Numbered from the stretch's first letter, positions 31,407-45,880 are shown. The stretch is DNA of 64,000 bases from Drosophila pseudoobscura (GCF_009870125.1 NC_046679.1:21514001-21578000), one strand, 5' to 3'. Numbers and translations are program-made. Notes: generated by a model not told the origin, from the letters alone.

Positions 31407-34400
31407 TATATTTAAAATTTGTACAATTATTAAATTTAAATTAAATCTGATGTTCCCCAAACTTCTAGAGATTTCTGGAACACTTCAGATAAACTGAATT
31501 TGAGGCGAATTCAAATTTGCTCCACATCTTTGTCCACCATTTTCATTCAAACACTACATCAAATGAAAATGTGCTAAAATATTGCCTCAAATGTAATTTC
31601 AATCACTGCCAGTTCCTTAACTTATCAGCTTAGATAGAGATCTAGGGTAGACCCAATTCGACAGCTTTAAGACATAGACACGACCATGTACAATCCCTGA
31701 AGCATTCCTTCCCCCCAGCAACTTTCTACTTGGCTTACTTTGTTTATGTTTCGGCTAACCAAAAACAAAAAGAAAAATTTTGCGATTTCCATGCACGTTT
31801 TGCATGGTAAAAGGTAAAGGAAAAAGAGAACAACGGGAGCCAAAAAGAAAACCGAAAGAACGGCTAGCTTGGTGCCGAACATTATGATACCCTTTTAGGT
31901 TGATTGCTGCTATATTGCGATACATATAAAGTATCGAAAATTATATAGAATTTACAGATATAAACTTTGCTATGGTCGATATAAAAATTGTCAGTAATAT
32001 TTTTTCGAAGTGGAACTTGGCTAGGATATCCAATCACACGGCCGGATAGAGCGGATCCTGATTTTAATCATTAATGTATGTACATCTCTACATATTAAGG
32101 TATGTATTAAATTATAAAATTTCGAGCAACATCTGTTTAGAAATCGACAACCTTCTTTAAGGGTATCACAAGAGCAAAGTAACCAAAGAATCCTGGAGTA
32201 CGAGCAGAATGAGAGACGAAGGCAACTGAAAATAAAACATCAATTTTTATGCGACAATTTATTGCGTTTTCCCTCTGCCGTTGCCGGTTTTTCTTCGGCT
32301 TTTGGAGTGTGTTGGGCACGTGTTCTTTGTGTTTTTTGGGCATACCTTTGGGCGTCTGATTACATAACAGAAAATGTCAATGTTTGTCAGCCGGCAGCTA
32401 TTAGATTAGACAAGGCGGTTACCTCGAACCTGTCCCTGTCCGTGTCCGTGTCCATGGCCGTGTCCGGGTCCCTGTTTCTGTTTGTCCTCCTTACGCCATC
32501 CCCCATTTCTGTGCCTATTCTCACTCCCATGCTGTCGGAGAGGGTCCTAGGTCCGGGAGATTGGCAGAGATGGCAGCGTTGACTGTGTGCGAATTGTCTG
32601 CTAATCTTTACAAATTTGAGGTGCGCATTTGTTTACGAGCTCCACGAGGGATAAGGCTGGAGACGGAGCAGTGATGACTTCTGGCTAAGCTTAGGCTTTA
32701 GGCTCCCGTTTCATTCTCATCTTAAAAGAGCAAACCAAAGGAACTCGGAAGCTGTCGTGCAAACTAATGAACCAGTCTTAACCGTGGGTTACTGCGGTAC
32801 TTAATGTGTAAGGAATATATGTTTATATAGTTTAATTTTAAACATATTCTTCGTGATTTTTCTGATTTTTTAATGATGCACCAACCCCCAATGTGAAGGA
32901 AGTAAAATAAAGTACACTGAATTTATAAGCTGCGTACATACTCATCGTTGAATTCCTCCTTCTACAACCACCATGAAACTATTAAAGTGAGCTGCTATGA
33001 AGGTATCTTTGACTCATTTCAATTTAAGCCTTATTCTAGATTTGAAAATTCTGCATTGCATTCAATTTAAGACCCAGCTAAATCAGTTAAATCGTTTCCA
33101 CCTGGCTTCAATGCCGCATTCAACCGTTGCTTCACCAAATAAAAGCCCCATTTCAACCCCATTCAGCTCAATTAAACACCATTCGAACCTATCTTCAAAT
33201 GCGATTCGTATCACATCGCCATCGTTGTTGGTAATCCGTGACGCATTCGGGCACTCCATTTCCCGGCATTTGGAATCAGAGAGCTGGCCAGTCAGGCGCA
33301 TTCACACCCTCAGACAGCCCCATTTCCATTTCAAATCGCAAACAAAGTCATTGGCGAATGAGCGGGCCAGACTTGTCTCAACAATCAGCCTGAGCTCAGC
33401 ATTCGGGCCAGGCCATGCACAGCAGTCTTAGAGTCACATCAGATATGCAATTAATTTGGCCATCAACACACCACAAGGCTTGAGCCTTAGTCTCAGTCAC
33501 CACCATAGCCTTCGCACTCAGCCATGAAATTTAATAATGGCTTTAATTTAATTTTGATAATGTGGAGCCCGGGATCTTTGAACTCCAGAGAGCAAACTAT
33601 GAAGGCAGCCAGGTTGACAGCCCCTTCTCAGCCATTTTATGGCTGGTTAAGCCTTTTGAAATATTTTGCACTCATTATTTAACACAAAATTCCGCAATCG
33701 CACGCAAAAGTGAAAATGCCAGAGACGCCACGGCATAAAGAACCCTTTTTTTTAATCTTGTCGAGGGAATTTTTATTTTGACAGCAATAACCATAGAGAA
33801 GAAAAGACCCTAAGAGTATATGCTATACTATATTTCGTCTATCGAAAGTAACAAAAATATAATAAAAGAAAAAATTAAAAAAAAGTTTATATGAATTAAA
33901 CGGGTTACCAGGATACCAGCAAGGGTATCTAAAGTTTCGGTCCTGGAGCCCAGCACTTCTTTCATATTCTGTGTGTGAGTGTGTGTGTGCATTATTAATT
34001 TTCTTTGATAACCAAATTTCTGCCCGCTCGAAAGAAGGGACTGGGGATAAAAATGATTGCAACTTCCTGGCCAAGCCGGGAGTAAAAATTCCGAGCTGCA
34101 AGTGCCAATAAATTAAGCTTTATGCGTGGCTAATAGAAAAATTTTTCCACCTGCCACAGGCACGCGTCGGTTGCGTGTGAGTGTGTGTTGGCAGAGCTGC
34201 CCCACATATGCAAATTGTTGTGGCACATACACTGCCACACACTCAGGCACACATAAATTACATGCTTAAGCAACAAAGGGAGAAAAGTTGCATATAAAAA
34301 TGTATGAAAAAAAACTATTTTCCCAACGATTTGCATTGCATGAAAAGAACGCATAAAAGGGGGCAGGAAAAAGGGCTTTCAGATGGGGGGGTTGGGTGTG

Positions 34401-36100
34401 TGGACACTGACATGGGGTTTTATGGATATTTAAATAAAAATGGAGAAATGCAAAGAAGGAAATGTGAACTGTGTCTGTGTGGATGCAGCAGACCTTAGCA
34501 CAAACTTGAAGATTTCTCCGATGACACGGCGTATGCGTAATGCAAATGCCATAAAGGTGGCCCACATCCTTGTAGCTAAGGGCAGCTGTAGGTTCCCTCC
34601 TTTGGCTTTATGGCAGCCGTAAACTATGCAACGCTTCTGGCCAGATGCATTGACAATGAGAAGACCGTGTGGGAGAGAAGAGGAGAGAACATTGGACAAT
34701 AAAATTATATGGGAAAACTCTGTTTCAATAAGCCATTAAAGGGCTAGGTAACAGATGTGGTAACACGCGTTTGCATTGATGGACAACCATGATTGATGTG
34801 AAGAGAACCACTAAATTACAATCGAAAATCCTTAATATGACTTCTTATTTAATTTTCACCTTTTTAGTTATTATTTTCCCTTTAACATTTACAATTTACA
34901 TCCAAGTCATTTCCACAGAATTAGAGAAGGGATTTTTCTAAGTTTTCTATACTATAATTGCATCTATTTTTTAATCTATAACTTCTGCTCTGGTAGCCAT
35001 CAAATTCCATCAACTCTTGCAACTAAACTTTTTATTCCCATTTTTTCTTTTAGTATACTTTTAAGAAACTTTGGCATGACATTTGCCTAGTAAAAATTCA
35101 ACTGAGGCCTGGAAAAGTTCCAGCCAATTAGGTAAACTTTAATACTCCAACTCCCTCTAGTCTCTGTAAATCCATTTCCATAGCGGCAAGTCTTTCTGTT
35201 TTTCATAGACTTTGTTTTCACGCCAATAGAAAATATCAATGTTAATAAAATAATTGAACACTTCAGATAAAACCTTTTTTTTTCATACATCGTAATTGAT
35301 GTTTTAGTTAGTATTTATAATTATATAAAAATGTTTTCCGATTGCTATCATGTGTGATTAGGGCTTGCAGAGGCTCAAGTGGCTTATGTTTTTTTTTTGT
35401 CTGAATGAATATTCAATTGAATTTATTATGTTTGTTCACCGATTTAAGTCCTCTTATGCAATCATTTGGGACAAGTATATTTAATGAAAACATTTATTTG
35501 AAATTAAATCTAAAATAACTAATAGAAAAAAAAACTTGGCTAAAATTAATTGACCCCAATTAAATTATCTCCATCATTTTGTAGCTCTTTTTATAAACTT
35601 TATAATGAAGTATTTCATTTTGATTAAAAGCGAAATGTTGTTAAAAATTATCTTCAGTTCACACTGAATTTGTTTCAACTCGTATGATACTTTCTTCGTT
35701 GTTGTAAATTTTCCAAAAGCAGTTCCAACATTCTTTCAGAAAGTTAAACAAAAGCGATCCTAAGAACACCACTTATGTGGTGTTTTTGGCCAAAAAGCTT
35801 TTATTTCTTCCCAGGCGAGGCCAGCAGTTGGCCGTGTTAGATTTACCATGCAGTATGCTTTGTCATGTGTCAAAGTGCATCACCCACTCAAGCTCAGACT
35901 GCTGTCAGCTGCTGCTCGGTGGCACATCAATCACACTGCAACCGGCTGGACTGGACTGGAGCTGGAGTCCGGGGCAAGCTCAAGAGGAACTCGAGAGAGA
36001 GCGAGGCCGAGGATAAAGCAACCAGCTGCTGCCTTTGTCTATTTGCTGGATTGCATTTTTGCAGGCAAACTTAATTAATTTTCGAGTCTGTCAGGGCCCG

Positions 36101-36119
36101 TAATAATAATAATAATAAT
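36101..36119. repeat. ATA/AAT trinucleotide microsatellite
   Basis: Six tandem TAA/AAT units. Confidence 0.8.
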
Positions 36120-37316
36120 GGGTCATGATGAGACAGCAGCCTGGGTCTCATTGAATTGGCAGAGCTATAAATTGCATCACCGTTTGATTTATAGATGACT
36201 GCCATGTGCAAGGATACGGACGGACACGGACTCCCTCCGATCTGGAGTCCGCGCCCGTGGTCGCCTTGTAATTTGGCACTTAAATGCAACGACGTGCGTG
36301 GGACGCTGGCTGAAGGGCTGACTTATGTCCTCCACTCAACTAAGTTTGGTCTCTCAGCCTCCAAACTCCGTACCTCTTCTCACTTTGCTCCACTCTTCTC
36401 GATAGGCATATGCACACGTCCTTGCTAGGGATTCCTATCACGCGCCGCAAAATGGCGTTACGTGTTTGCCGCCTCCGATACTGGCGGCTGGTGAAGTCCT
36501 CCTCGTCTTCCTTCCAACTCCCTGGTAGATTATTTCGCCCATGGCTGTTGCTCCTGTTCCCGCTGATTCTGCCGCTGCTGCTGCTGCTGCTCCTGATGTT
36601 GCCCCTGGAATATTCAATAATTGGCGCCTCTGGTTGTGTGGGTTGTGGCAGTGGTGTGTGGTGTGTATGCGTTGGTCTACTCTCTCTTCATAGTTTGACG
36701 TGCCGCCGGAAAGTATGCAGCATTAAATTTTCGCGTTATGCATCAGTGCAGGCCCGACAAATTACTGCGAAAATTGATTCGCAGCCAAGGGTGGAAAAAA
36801 AGCATCGCAACGAACAAAGCAGAAAAACTGATAGTTGCGTCTGTGTGGCTTTTTCACACGTTCACAGTGGATTTTGTAGTAGCTCTTTTTGTGTGGAATT
36901 TTGAATTTTGTGCTTGTTAAAATGAATCCAGTTTTGGATTTCGTTATTTTAGTAAATTTGAACTATATACATTACATACATAAGTACAAAAGAGGGTAAG
37001 TTGTGGATGGCCGAACTTTAAAGTACACTATCAAATAAGGTTTTTAAAAAATTAAGAGCGTTAATTACTCTTTTTAGGCAGTTATGTACATATTTACCAT
37101 CATTGGACTTAGAGATGTAGAAATCAAGAGATGTGTAGACAGATATGGACATAATCATTTTCAATTATCTGATTAAAAATTGAATTCTCCTCTCCCCGGT
37201 AAAAGAGTACAAAATTTTGGAACCGAAATCATATAATAAATAGGACAACAAATGATATGCTCATTAAATTTGATTCTAGTTCATATAAAAAGAAGATACA
37301 TGTGTATGTACATGTG

Positions 37317-37340
37317 TAAATAAAATAAAATAAAATAATA
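37317..37340. repeat. AAATA pentanucleotide microsatellite
   Basis: Four to five tandem AAATA units. Confidence 0.8.
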
Positions 37341-39273
37341 TCAGCGGAAAATAATAAATTGATTTTCCAGCTTATGGTATTTACTATTTATATAATGGAA
37401 GATGTATATTGGAAAAAAATTTGTATAGAGCTTTATATAAACCAATATGCATTTATTTTTTGTTTGATGTGTTCCCAGTTTAAAGTCCTCCTATTTGAAT
37501 TTCTTTAAATATACGTTCTCTTCTTTTTATAGAAAAGCCAATTTCAATTGAGTTTCCTCAACGTTACGTGCACTTTAATGCACTGCCAATTGTTTTTTGT
37601 TCACTGCTCGCTGTGTATATAAGGGTTCCCGACTGAGTCTGCATCACTACGTTTTGAATTGGGTTTGGCAAAGCTTTAGTTTTGGTTACGTATTGGTACC
37701 CTACAGTCAATTAGTTGAGGGGAATATTGTTCAAATTATTTCCAGACCGCTTTTGCACTATCTATTGAAGAAATACCTGTGGTATCCACAATTTATGCAT
37801 TAATATTTATTCGATTTAGTTTACACATGCATTTTGGATAGCTTTCTGATCACGCCACTTAATTGAATTCGTAATAAAGGGTATCCCTTTTCGGAATATC
37901 AATTCTATTCTTCCTTTCGTGTTTTCTTGTTTTGTTCGCCCACTCTCTAATTGAATTGTTCGTGGGTGCAATTTAATTTCTGCGCAGCAGTGCATTTTCG
38001 TTATCACTCACCCCGCGCTGACGAAGAAGCAGCAGTAGACAAAGAGGCAGCGACAGCGACAGCGACCGCGCAAGCACAGGCAAGCCAAGCCAAAGCAAAA
38101 GAAAACATCAGCAAAGAAAAGGGTGAATGAACAGTGATAGAAGGAGCAGACAGAATGGAATGGTTAACCGGTTCGTCTGCTGCAAGGTCGCAAAGGATGA
38201 GAAGGGAGATACGGGTGCAGGAGTAACAAGTGTTTTTGGGCTGCCGGCAGTAATGAAGCGGAAGAAAGAAACGACGTAAACGTGAATCGTAACAGATGGA
38301 CAAAATGATCGCCCCCCGAGATAGGGAGGAGCACAAGAATGCCAGAGGCGGTACACAAAGGGGAAACAAGGTGGGAGAGGGGTTGTTTGTCCTAAAAAAA
38401 ACTACATATTCCCTGAATCTTGCGAATTATGTTTACTCTTCTTAATGTAAACACTCCAAATGTTATGCCGCAAAATCCAGCCTCTCACAACCCCAGCCCC
38501 TGACAGCGGACGCCCTAGCACAGCCCAGCCTTCACTACACCAGCACCAAACAGAGAGCACACGCAAGTAAAACAATTAAATCTTGGCGTACAATAATTTT
38601 GCAGCTGGTGTAGTGAACCGATTAGAAGAAGAAGACGGGCGCACGAAGAGAAAAAAACAATAACATGAAAGAGGTGGGATTCAGCGGCCGACGTTTTTGA
38701 TACCCTGGCAGGTATATGGTTCATATTGCATGAGATGTATATTTATTTATGTAAATATATTACGTCGTACAGTGATTTTCTGAAGAATTCAAGTTTATCT
38801 TTTCAAGATTTATCTTCCCTATGGAAGAGTACTGCTTGCTTACGCAAAGGGGCCTGTCTGATTGATTACTTTCCTTTAGAACATATCCGAGAGACAAATT
38901 TCCAATAATAATGACTCAGCTGTCTATGTCTTCACAACATCTCGTCAAAATCATCACGCTATCTGTTAGGGTATAAAAACGAAAAGGGAAAGAAGAAGCA
39001 ATGCTTAAGCTAATTGAAGCGATCGAATATGGAGAGGCCGCTGTCGCTGCTGCCGGGTAAATCAGTTAAAATCGAAGCGTTCGCCGCAACGGAACGCGAT
39101 CCAGTGAGCGAGTCGAGAACTATCTAGAGATCGCCAGAAATAACACATCCAGAAAGAACGGCATTGACATTCAAGCGGGCGTTAATTGCTGACTCCCTAC
39201 CTCCCACCCCTTCTACTCATCGATCGGGCGGCCGGGGTCAAGTGCTGTCAATTGAAAGTGTCAGGTGGCAGCC

Positions 39274-42163
39274 ATGAGGCAACTGCCGCTACTGCTCTGG
39301 TTCTCACTGTGGCCGGTTCTGGCCAGATCCGACACCATTTGCAGCTCCCTGGAGCTGAACAAGGTCGCGGACTTTCAGAAACTCCAAAACTGTACCCACG
39401 TGGTCGGACACGTACGGATTGCCTATGTGGACCTGCCTGCAGCGGGCAATACAAGCCTGGAACTGCTCGCGAGCAATGTCACGGAGATTAGCGACTATCT
39501 GATGGTGTATCGGTGCTCGGGGCTGCTCACCCTGGAGGCGATATTTCCCAAGTTGCGCATCATTCGGGGTCAGGCCTTGCTCTTCGATCAATATGCCCTC
39601 GTCGTATACGAGAATCGGAATCTGCGAGAACTGGGCTTGGTCGAGCTGTTGCGCATTCAAAACGGTTTCATTCGCATCGAAACGAATCCGATGCTGTGCT
39701 TCGTGGAGACCGTGGACTGGATGCACCTCCTGGGCAATAGGAGCCAGCAGCATTTTTCCCTCAAGGTAACAAAAGGCACTTATTATAGAAAGGTTTTGAA
39801 TGCATATCGTGTATCTTTACAGCACAACAAACCTCCCAGCCATTGTCCAGTGTGTGGAGGCTTGGCAGCTGACTATGCCTTCCGCAAGAACATCTCTGAT
39901 TTTTGCTGGAACATGAACTCCACTCAGATCCGACCTACTCCGCCCCGCCTCGAGGGCTGTCCGGTGGCCTGCGGTCTTAATGGGTGCGACAATGCGGGCA
40001 ACTGTTGCCAGCATAGTTGCGTCACGGAATGCTCGGATCAGAACTGTACGCTGTGTGCCAAATATCAGAGTAAGGGAAAATGCGTAGATCAGTGCGTGAT
40101 AAGCTACGAATTACATAAGAGGCAGTGCATCAGCCATAAGGAGTGCCGTCAGTTGGGTATGATACCGCTCACTCGCGGATATCGCTGTGCGGAAAAATGT
40201 CCCCCCAATCAGAAGGAAGTACGGGATCCAAATGGATTGGCCAATTGTCAAGTGGAGTGTAAGGGTGTGTTCCATGTGAAGAGTGGGGCGGACCTGGAAC
40301 GTTTACAAGACTGTGTGACCATCAATGGATCACTAATCATCGAATTAACTAACATAAAGGGTGAGGCTTTTTCTTAGATGAATTTATGTTAAGCTAATTT
40401 TTCATTTTAGAGAAAATTGTGGCTTCTTTGGAGCAGTCATTGGGGAGTCTCAAGGAAATCACTGGCTATCTGAAAGTCTTACACTCTGCCCAGCTGATGT
40501 CTTTGTCGTTTCTACAGAATTTGGATTTAATACGAGGTGATCAGCTGATTGAAAACAAGTGAGTGACTAAAACTTTGACTGAACTTATTTATTCTATTGT
40601 ATTCATTTCCAGATATGCTCTCTTTGTGGTAAACAACCATCACCTGGAGAATATTTGGCCACCCAATCATCAGGTGCTCGTTCAACGTGGCTCTATCTTC
40701 TTTCACCTGAACCCCCGCCTCTGCCATGAAAAGATTCTACAGCTGGAGCCTTCGCTGAAGAGTGTTCAACAGATATCAGTGGCAGATGTCTCTCCTAACT
40801 CAAATGGCGAGCGCATCATCTGTGGCGATGCAGTGCGGACCTTAAATCCAGTTGTTGACGATTTGAGTGCCACCGCAGTACGCATTATCTTGGACTATAT
40901 GGACTGGGAGGGCATGGAGACATTGATTGGATATTGCTACTACTATAAGGAAGCCCCCCAACGCAATGTGACCATGTACGATGGACGACATGGTTGCGGG
41001 CACGACAAGTGAGTGAGGGTCTAGAAAAATTAAAAAATTTATCCCAAGTTTACATCGTTTTGCAGTTGGCTCATGGATGTCTCGGCCACCAAGAGTCGTC
41101 GTCATGTCATTTCCGGCCTTAAACCCTTTACCCAGTATGCACTTTTCGTAAAGACTCTAACACGAACCGACTATCATATGCAGATTGATGCGTATTCAAA
41201 AATCTTCTACTTTCAAACGTTGCCAGACAAACCCAGTCCCGTGGCAAGGATCTATGGCAGTTCGGAGCTCAGTACACAGATTGTAAGGATATATAAAACT
41301 TTGAATCTCTACCTATTTATGCTCTTTTCTTGTTCTATGACAGCTGCTTCATTGGTGGCCTCCACGTCGTCCGAACGGCATCATCAACAAATACTATGTG
41401 ACCTATGAGCCTCACAATCTCACTCAAGCAGAGCAGGGGAAAAACTATTTGAATCCGAGGCCTACTAATGTGAGCTACTTGGATTGTCAGTGCGATGATG
41501 TGACGTCCTACGATTCGGGCCCACAGCCAGACGACGAGGATTACTACAACAAGGAGCAGATCACCTACGAAGACGCCTTGCCCAATTTAATCTATGTTTC
41601 GTAGGTTTTTTCCTAAATTAATTCAAATCTATAAAAGGATTACATTTGTTGTTCTCTTTAGACGGCGCCAGGAACAGCCCAAGAAAGATAAGTTTGAGAA
41701 AGTAATTGACTTTGATGATCTCAAGGCTGGCAAGAAGAAAGAACAACGATCGAACCCACCAACAACCACTCCATCGCCCACCAATCTAACCATCACTCAG
41801 GAAAAGCTGGCTGCCCTCCAATACGAACTATATCGTAACTTTAGTGAGAACCGACAACGGGCCGTCCAGGATGTGGATATCAGCAGTTTACAGATCCCTC
41901 ATGCCATGAAAAAGTGCCAGGATGCCCATGCCTCTGTGGGCCAGAGGGTGGAGGAGAAATGCACTGTCGAGGAGGAGATGAATGGTATCGAATTGCCTGG
42001 CACTCAGCATTACTATTACCTAAATCAACTCAAACCAGAGTCCTTCTACCGGGTTACAGTACGAGCCTGCGTCGATGGAGTGATCAATGGCTGCTCCAAT
42101 CCCACGGAAGCCCTGGTCAAGACCACCAGCCTGCGCGTGGAGCAACTGATGAAGAGCACCTAG
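39274..42163 (+). CDS. Sdr: Secreted decoy of InR (insulin-receptor ectodomain-like protein)
   Basis: Seven coding exons (39274-39765, 39823-40360, 40411-40558, 40613-41008, 41066-41282, 41344-41600, 41662-42163; introns 50-61 nt) encode 849 residues. The signal peptide is MRQLPLLLWFSLWPVLARS. A first receptor L domain follows (CSSLELNKVADFQKLQNC through IETNPMLCF), then a Cys-rich furin-like region (HCPVCGG, CPVACGLNGCDNAGNCC, CSDQNCTLCAKYQ), a second L domain (CKGVFHVKSGADLERLQDC through LNPRLCHEKI), and fibronectin type III-like parts (IILDYMDWEGMETLIGYCYYY, LKPFTQYALFVKTL, LKPESFYRVTVRACVDG). There is no membrane segment and no tyrosine kinase. In D. melanogaster SDR is secreted, binds insulin-like peptides and restrains InR signalling and growth. 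The start was chosen as the ATG directly before the signal peptide. Intron 1 (57 nt) contains no stop in frame. Confidence 0.95.
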
Positions 42164-45100
42164 GGGTATCTAAGGGGGAAGAAATATTTGGACAATTTCT
42201 GTGGAAGAAGAAAGCTACAACGGGATGATCCCCGAAACCGATTTGTATTACCTGACAAGTGATAAATGTTAACTGAGTATTCGTAAATGTCTTAGCTGTA
42301 GTTGCTCAATGTTCCTCGAAATGTATTGTAAATGTAAAGCAAATCTTCCAAAGCGACAACAGTTTTCATCAATCTATGCTAATTTGACTTATCAGCCTCG
42401 TTTGAGCTTAACACAGAACGGAGGAGCACTTGAAACCTTTTGGCAGGCTGAACAGGCAAGGAACGGAACCCTAAACCATCTAAAACCTCCCCACACTCCA
42501 GAGACGACAGCTAGCGAAAGGTAATCCTAATGCTGACAGCAGTGATTTTTATACACTTGGAGAGGGTGTTGAGACTTCGTTGAGAAGTTTGCAGGACATA
42601 GAAGGATATTGTGTGCCTTCGGCTAAGCACATTAGGTTTTTTTTTTTTGCATATTCTACTGAATAATAATTTTGTATTAACTAGAACTTAAGCGATGCCT
42701 TCGAAAAGTCTGCTAGAGTATTCAACGCTTCGATCTGACGTAGTTTGCTGTTCTGGTTGAAATTTTCCACTTGGCCCGAAAACGGTTTCCGTGTGGGTTA
42801 GAGAGTTGGCTCAAGCGTAAGCCTAGGCAAAACTAACAACATCAACACCTGCTCCCGCCCCTCAAAAGGCTCTCTAGTGCCTCCACTGCCTTTGTCCTCT
42901 AGCCCTCCAACGCATGCCACTTAATATGCAAATATGCCACAAAAGAGCTTTAAACTTTAAAACACTGACAAAAACTAAAAATAATCCCCGTGACTAGGAG
43001 GGGTTCGGGTAGGAATGGCGCTAGGATGGTGGTTTGGATGGGTACGAAGCTCAGTCGAGACGAGGAGTGTAGCTTCAAGTCGAGTCAAGTCGAGTACGTG
43101 TCATGTGTCGCCTTGTTTGTGGCGAACTTTTCGGCGCAGCTGGAAAAGTTCCATGAAAACGTGTCCCACTCAATGCTGGAAAACGCTTCGTGATTGACGC
43201 AGGAGCAGTGTGTTCATCGGTGGAGAAGGAGGCAGCAGTGTATGTAAGAGGATGAGGAAAAGTGCCTGCAAGGGAAAAGGATTTCAATTCTGCCGCTGAC
43301 ACTGACGCGCAATTTAACTACCTTAGACCAAGGACAACCTCGAGGACCTTGGTGGCACTTCAATGGGTGGTTTAACCAGTTTTTCGAGTCACCTGCTGCC
43401 GACTATCGCCATTAATTTGCTTGATCTTTTGTCTCAGAATTGAGCTTATAATCCAATATCTAATATTTGATGTGCGTTATTTAAATAAACTCTCCAAACT
43501 TTAAGTCAAAGTTGCCGCAAACCCTCTTATCCCATATCCTTCACCTCCATTTTGGGCTGTGGCTGTGGGTCCCTCCTTAAGTGCCATCCGGTCTGCCTTA
43601 AGGGGGAAAAGCAGATCCTAAACCAATTGTATTTCAATATTTCAATGTCTATCGCTGCTTTTACTGTTGCGCCATTTTTCGCGTTACTTCCGTAGTGGTA
43701 GTCCTTGCCGTGTATCCTCGTTATCCTTGCACTCGTTTGTTATCTATGCACTGCCAGGGCAAGCACTTTGGGTGCGGTTGTTTCGCCGTGTTTGTCAGTG
43801 TGTGTCAGTCAGTCGGTCGGACAATATAACTGAGTGCTTCACGACTCTCTCCAGTTTGCCACGGTGCCGTGCCGTGTGTGCACTTCAATTGTCCTTGCCC
43901 CAGCTTGGGAGTGTCTAGTGCCGGCAACACCATCGCACCATCGACGCATTTAACTTTGCGTTTTCGCATTTTTGTCCGGGGATAGTTGTGCGTTGAGTCG
44001 AGGAGCTGCAGCCGTTCCCGTTTGCCGGTAATGGTAATGATGTGTACTAGTTTGGTTTTGAGGCATTGATATATACTATATCCGTACACTTCCAGTGGGG
44101 TTACAACTTGGGTGGGGATTACTCTCCCCGCACTACCAAGGAGGGTGTCTGATGGGCTGCGGTTAAGGTTGTGCCATAAATCTTTAGCTGAAGTAGAGGG
44201 AAATCTATTTAGAGTAGAGCTAGGGGAAACCTTTCAGCTGGAATGGAATAGAATTTGAGTATTTTAAACGCAATGTTCAGCTTTACTTCAACTTCTTCGA
44301 GAAAGTTTCCTTTATAGGTGAAGGTCAAGCCTGAACTATACCTATCAAAAAATTGCGTAGGAACCATAAAATAAGATCCATCAGAAGCTACATGAAAAAA
44401 TTTAATTTATAATATGTAAGCAATTAAACAATATATACAAATTATCCCATCTAGCTAATAAGATCAATGAGGCTCTTAGCTTCGCATTACCCTTATTAAA
44501 TCTGCACCCTAAATAACTTAATTTCATTTAAAACGCAGTGCTTAAGAACTGTTCAATCAGAAACCATTGCAAATGAATAATATCGGTACTCCAGCGAAAA
44601 AGGTCAAAACACTTTATTTGAACCTCAGCGATTCCAAGGCGTAATCTTAAGCGCACAAACGTACAACTGTACCCCCGTCGAGCTGTCCATCAAGACTTCA
44701 CGATGCACACGACACGTCTCACAAACACGAACACACACGCACACAAATACACAATTGTCCTTTTCAATGACCATTGCCATTGCTTTGTTATCCTGTCGTT
44801 TTGTCTGGCTTTGGTCACATTACAAATCCAATTGCCAATGCGAGATAAATGCGCTCGGATAATATAAACTGACATGTGTGTGGGAAACGGTCACTTAGTC
44901 GACAAGGACATGCAGTTAAAAAGAGGTGGTGGGTGGTGGGAGGGTGACTAAGGAAGCGAGCGGGGACACGCAGCTGATTTTAATTTTAGTTAAATCAAAA
45001 TCTGCTGAGACAGGAACCCAGTTTATTGGCTCTCCAGTTGCACTCCAAGGGGATCCGACACGTCTGCACTTAGTGCGTTTGCGCCTGGCAATATCCCTCT

Positions 45101-45880
45101 CCGTCTCTTTCTATCTCCTTACCCTCCATCTCTTTCTAAGCTTGCATGATGCCAAGCCACACAAAAAGGGGGAAACGGGGAGGTGGTCTTGCCTGGCCCT
45201 GGCCTGACTTGAATTGGCTCTGGGCTTGCCTTTGCGTGGCTTTTGGCCCCCGACTGCCTGACATGTGTTTGGTTTGCTTGGTTTGCTTTCATAAATAATG
45301 AAAAGTGCTGGAAATAGTTTTTTCATTCAACGCCACTTTTTTCCTACGACCCAAAGTTCTATTAAAAGTCAAGCACGAAACATTCAGATGGCAGATAGCT
45401 ATTTTTGCACTTAATTGTTCCAGAAATAATTTAACCCCGAAAGCAGTTGTCAATTTGTTGTGAATAATTTACCACATCATTGACTCAACGACCTGTACGG
45501 CTCTACATATGAATGTATGTGTCACATAATTGAATTCAATTGGTAGATTTTCGTGGTCAGTATGTATTATTTTCTATGGATAAATATGTGATTCCATATA
45601 GTACATGGGTCCTGGCCAAAGCCCAACAATGCGGCAGGCATTGCTCTAGTTTATGGTTCATAGTTCAACGATTGTCTGGATTGAGGGGGTTCGCTCTAAC
45701 CACAGCTAAGTGGCTGCTGGCTGAAAGGACCACCCAATAAAAGTGGGAAATGGAATTATGAATGGTAATGGTTCGTATAGCGGATGACTTCTATTAAATG
45801 CTCTTTGTTAAGGCTTAGGGCGAATTGAAGGTATAATATGAAGAATAATCCAATGATCCTATAAACTAAACATTAATGCT
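42164..45880. other. Sdr 3' flank and intergenic region
   Basis: About 3.7 kb without a supported gene. The Sdr 3' UTR lies at the start; no canonical AATAAA is near the stop. The remainder is mixed-composition spacer with a CACACACGCACAC run near 44729-44753 and a C-rich stretch at 42850-42910. Confidence 0.45.

Larger units (their letters stand above)
31407..39273. other. Intergenic region between the acyl-CoA synthetase gene and Sdr
   Basis: About 7.9 kb without a supported coding gene. It holds a TCCGTG-type hexamer repeat at 32430-32475, a GTGTGTGAGTGTGTGTG run near 33971, ATA repeats at 36101-36119 and AAATA repeats at 37317-37340. There is a CTG-rich stretch near 36570-36595. A TATATAAG box at 37615 has no convincing ORF after it. 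At 38700-38970 there are transposon-end-like strings (GATACCCTGGCAGGTATAT and TTAGGGTATAAAAACG). Confidence 0.5.

Noticed and set aside
36410-36904. 164-codon frame with a poly-Leu stretch
   Set aside because: The Leu run comes from a CTG repeat; no family or splice support, and the frame drifts through simple sequence.
37615-37803. TATATAAG box followed by an open frame
   Set aside because: No ATG at a sensible distance; the frame opens only from a TTG and has no recognisable domain.
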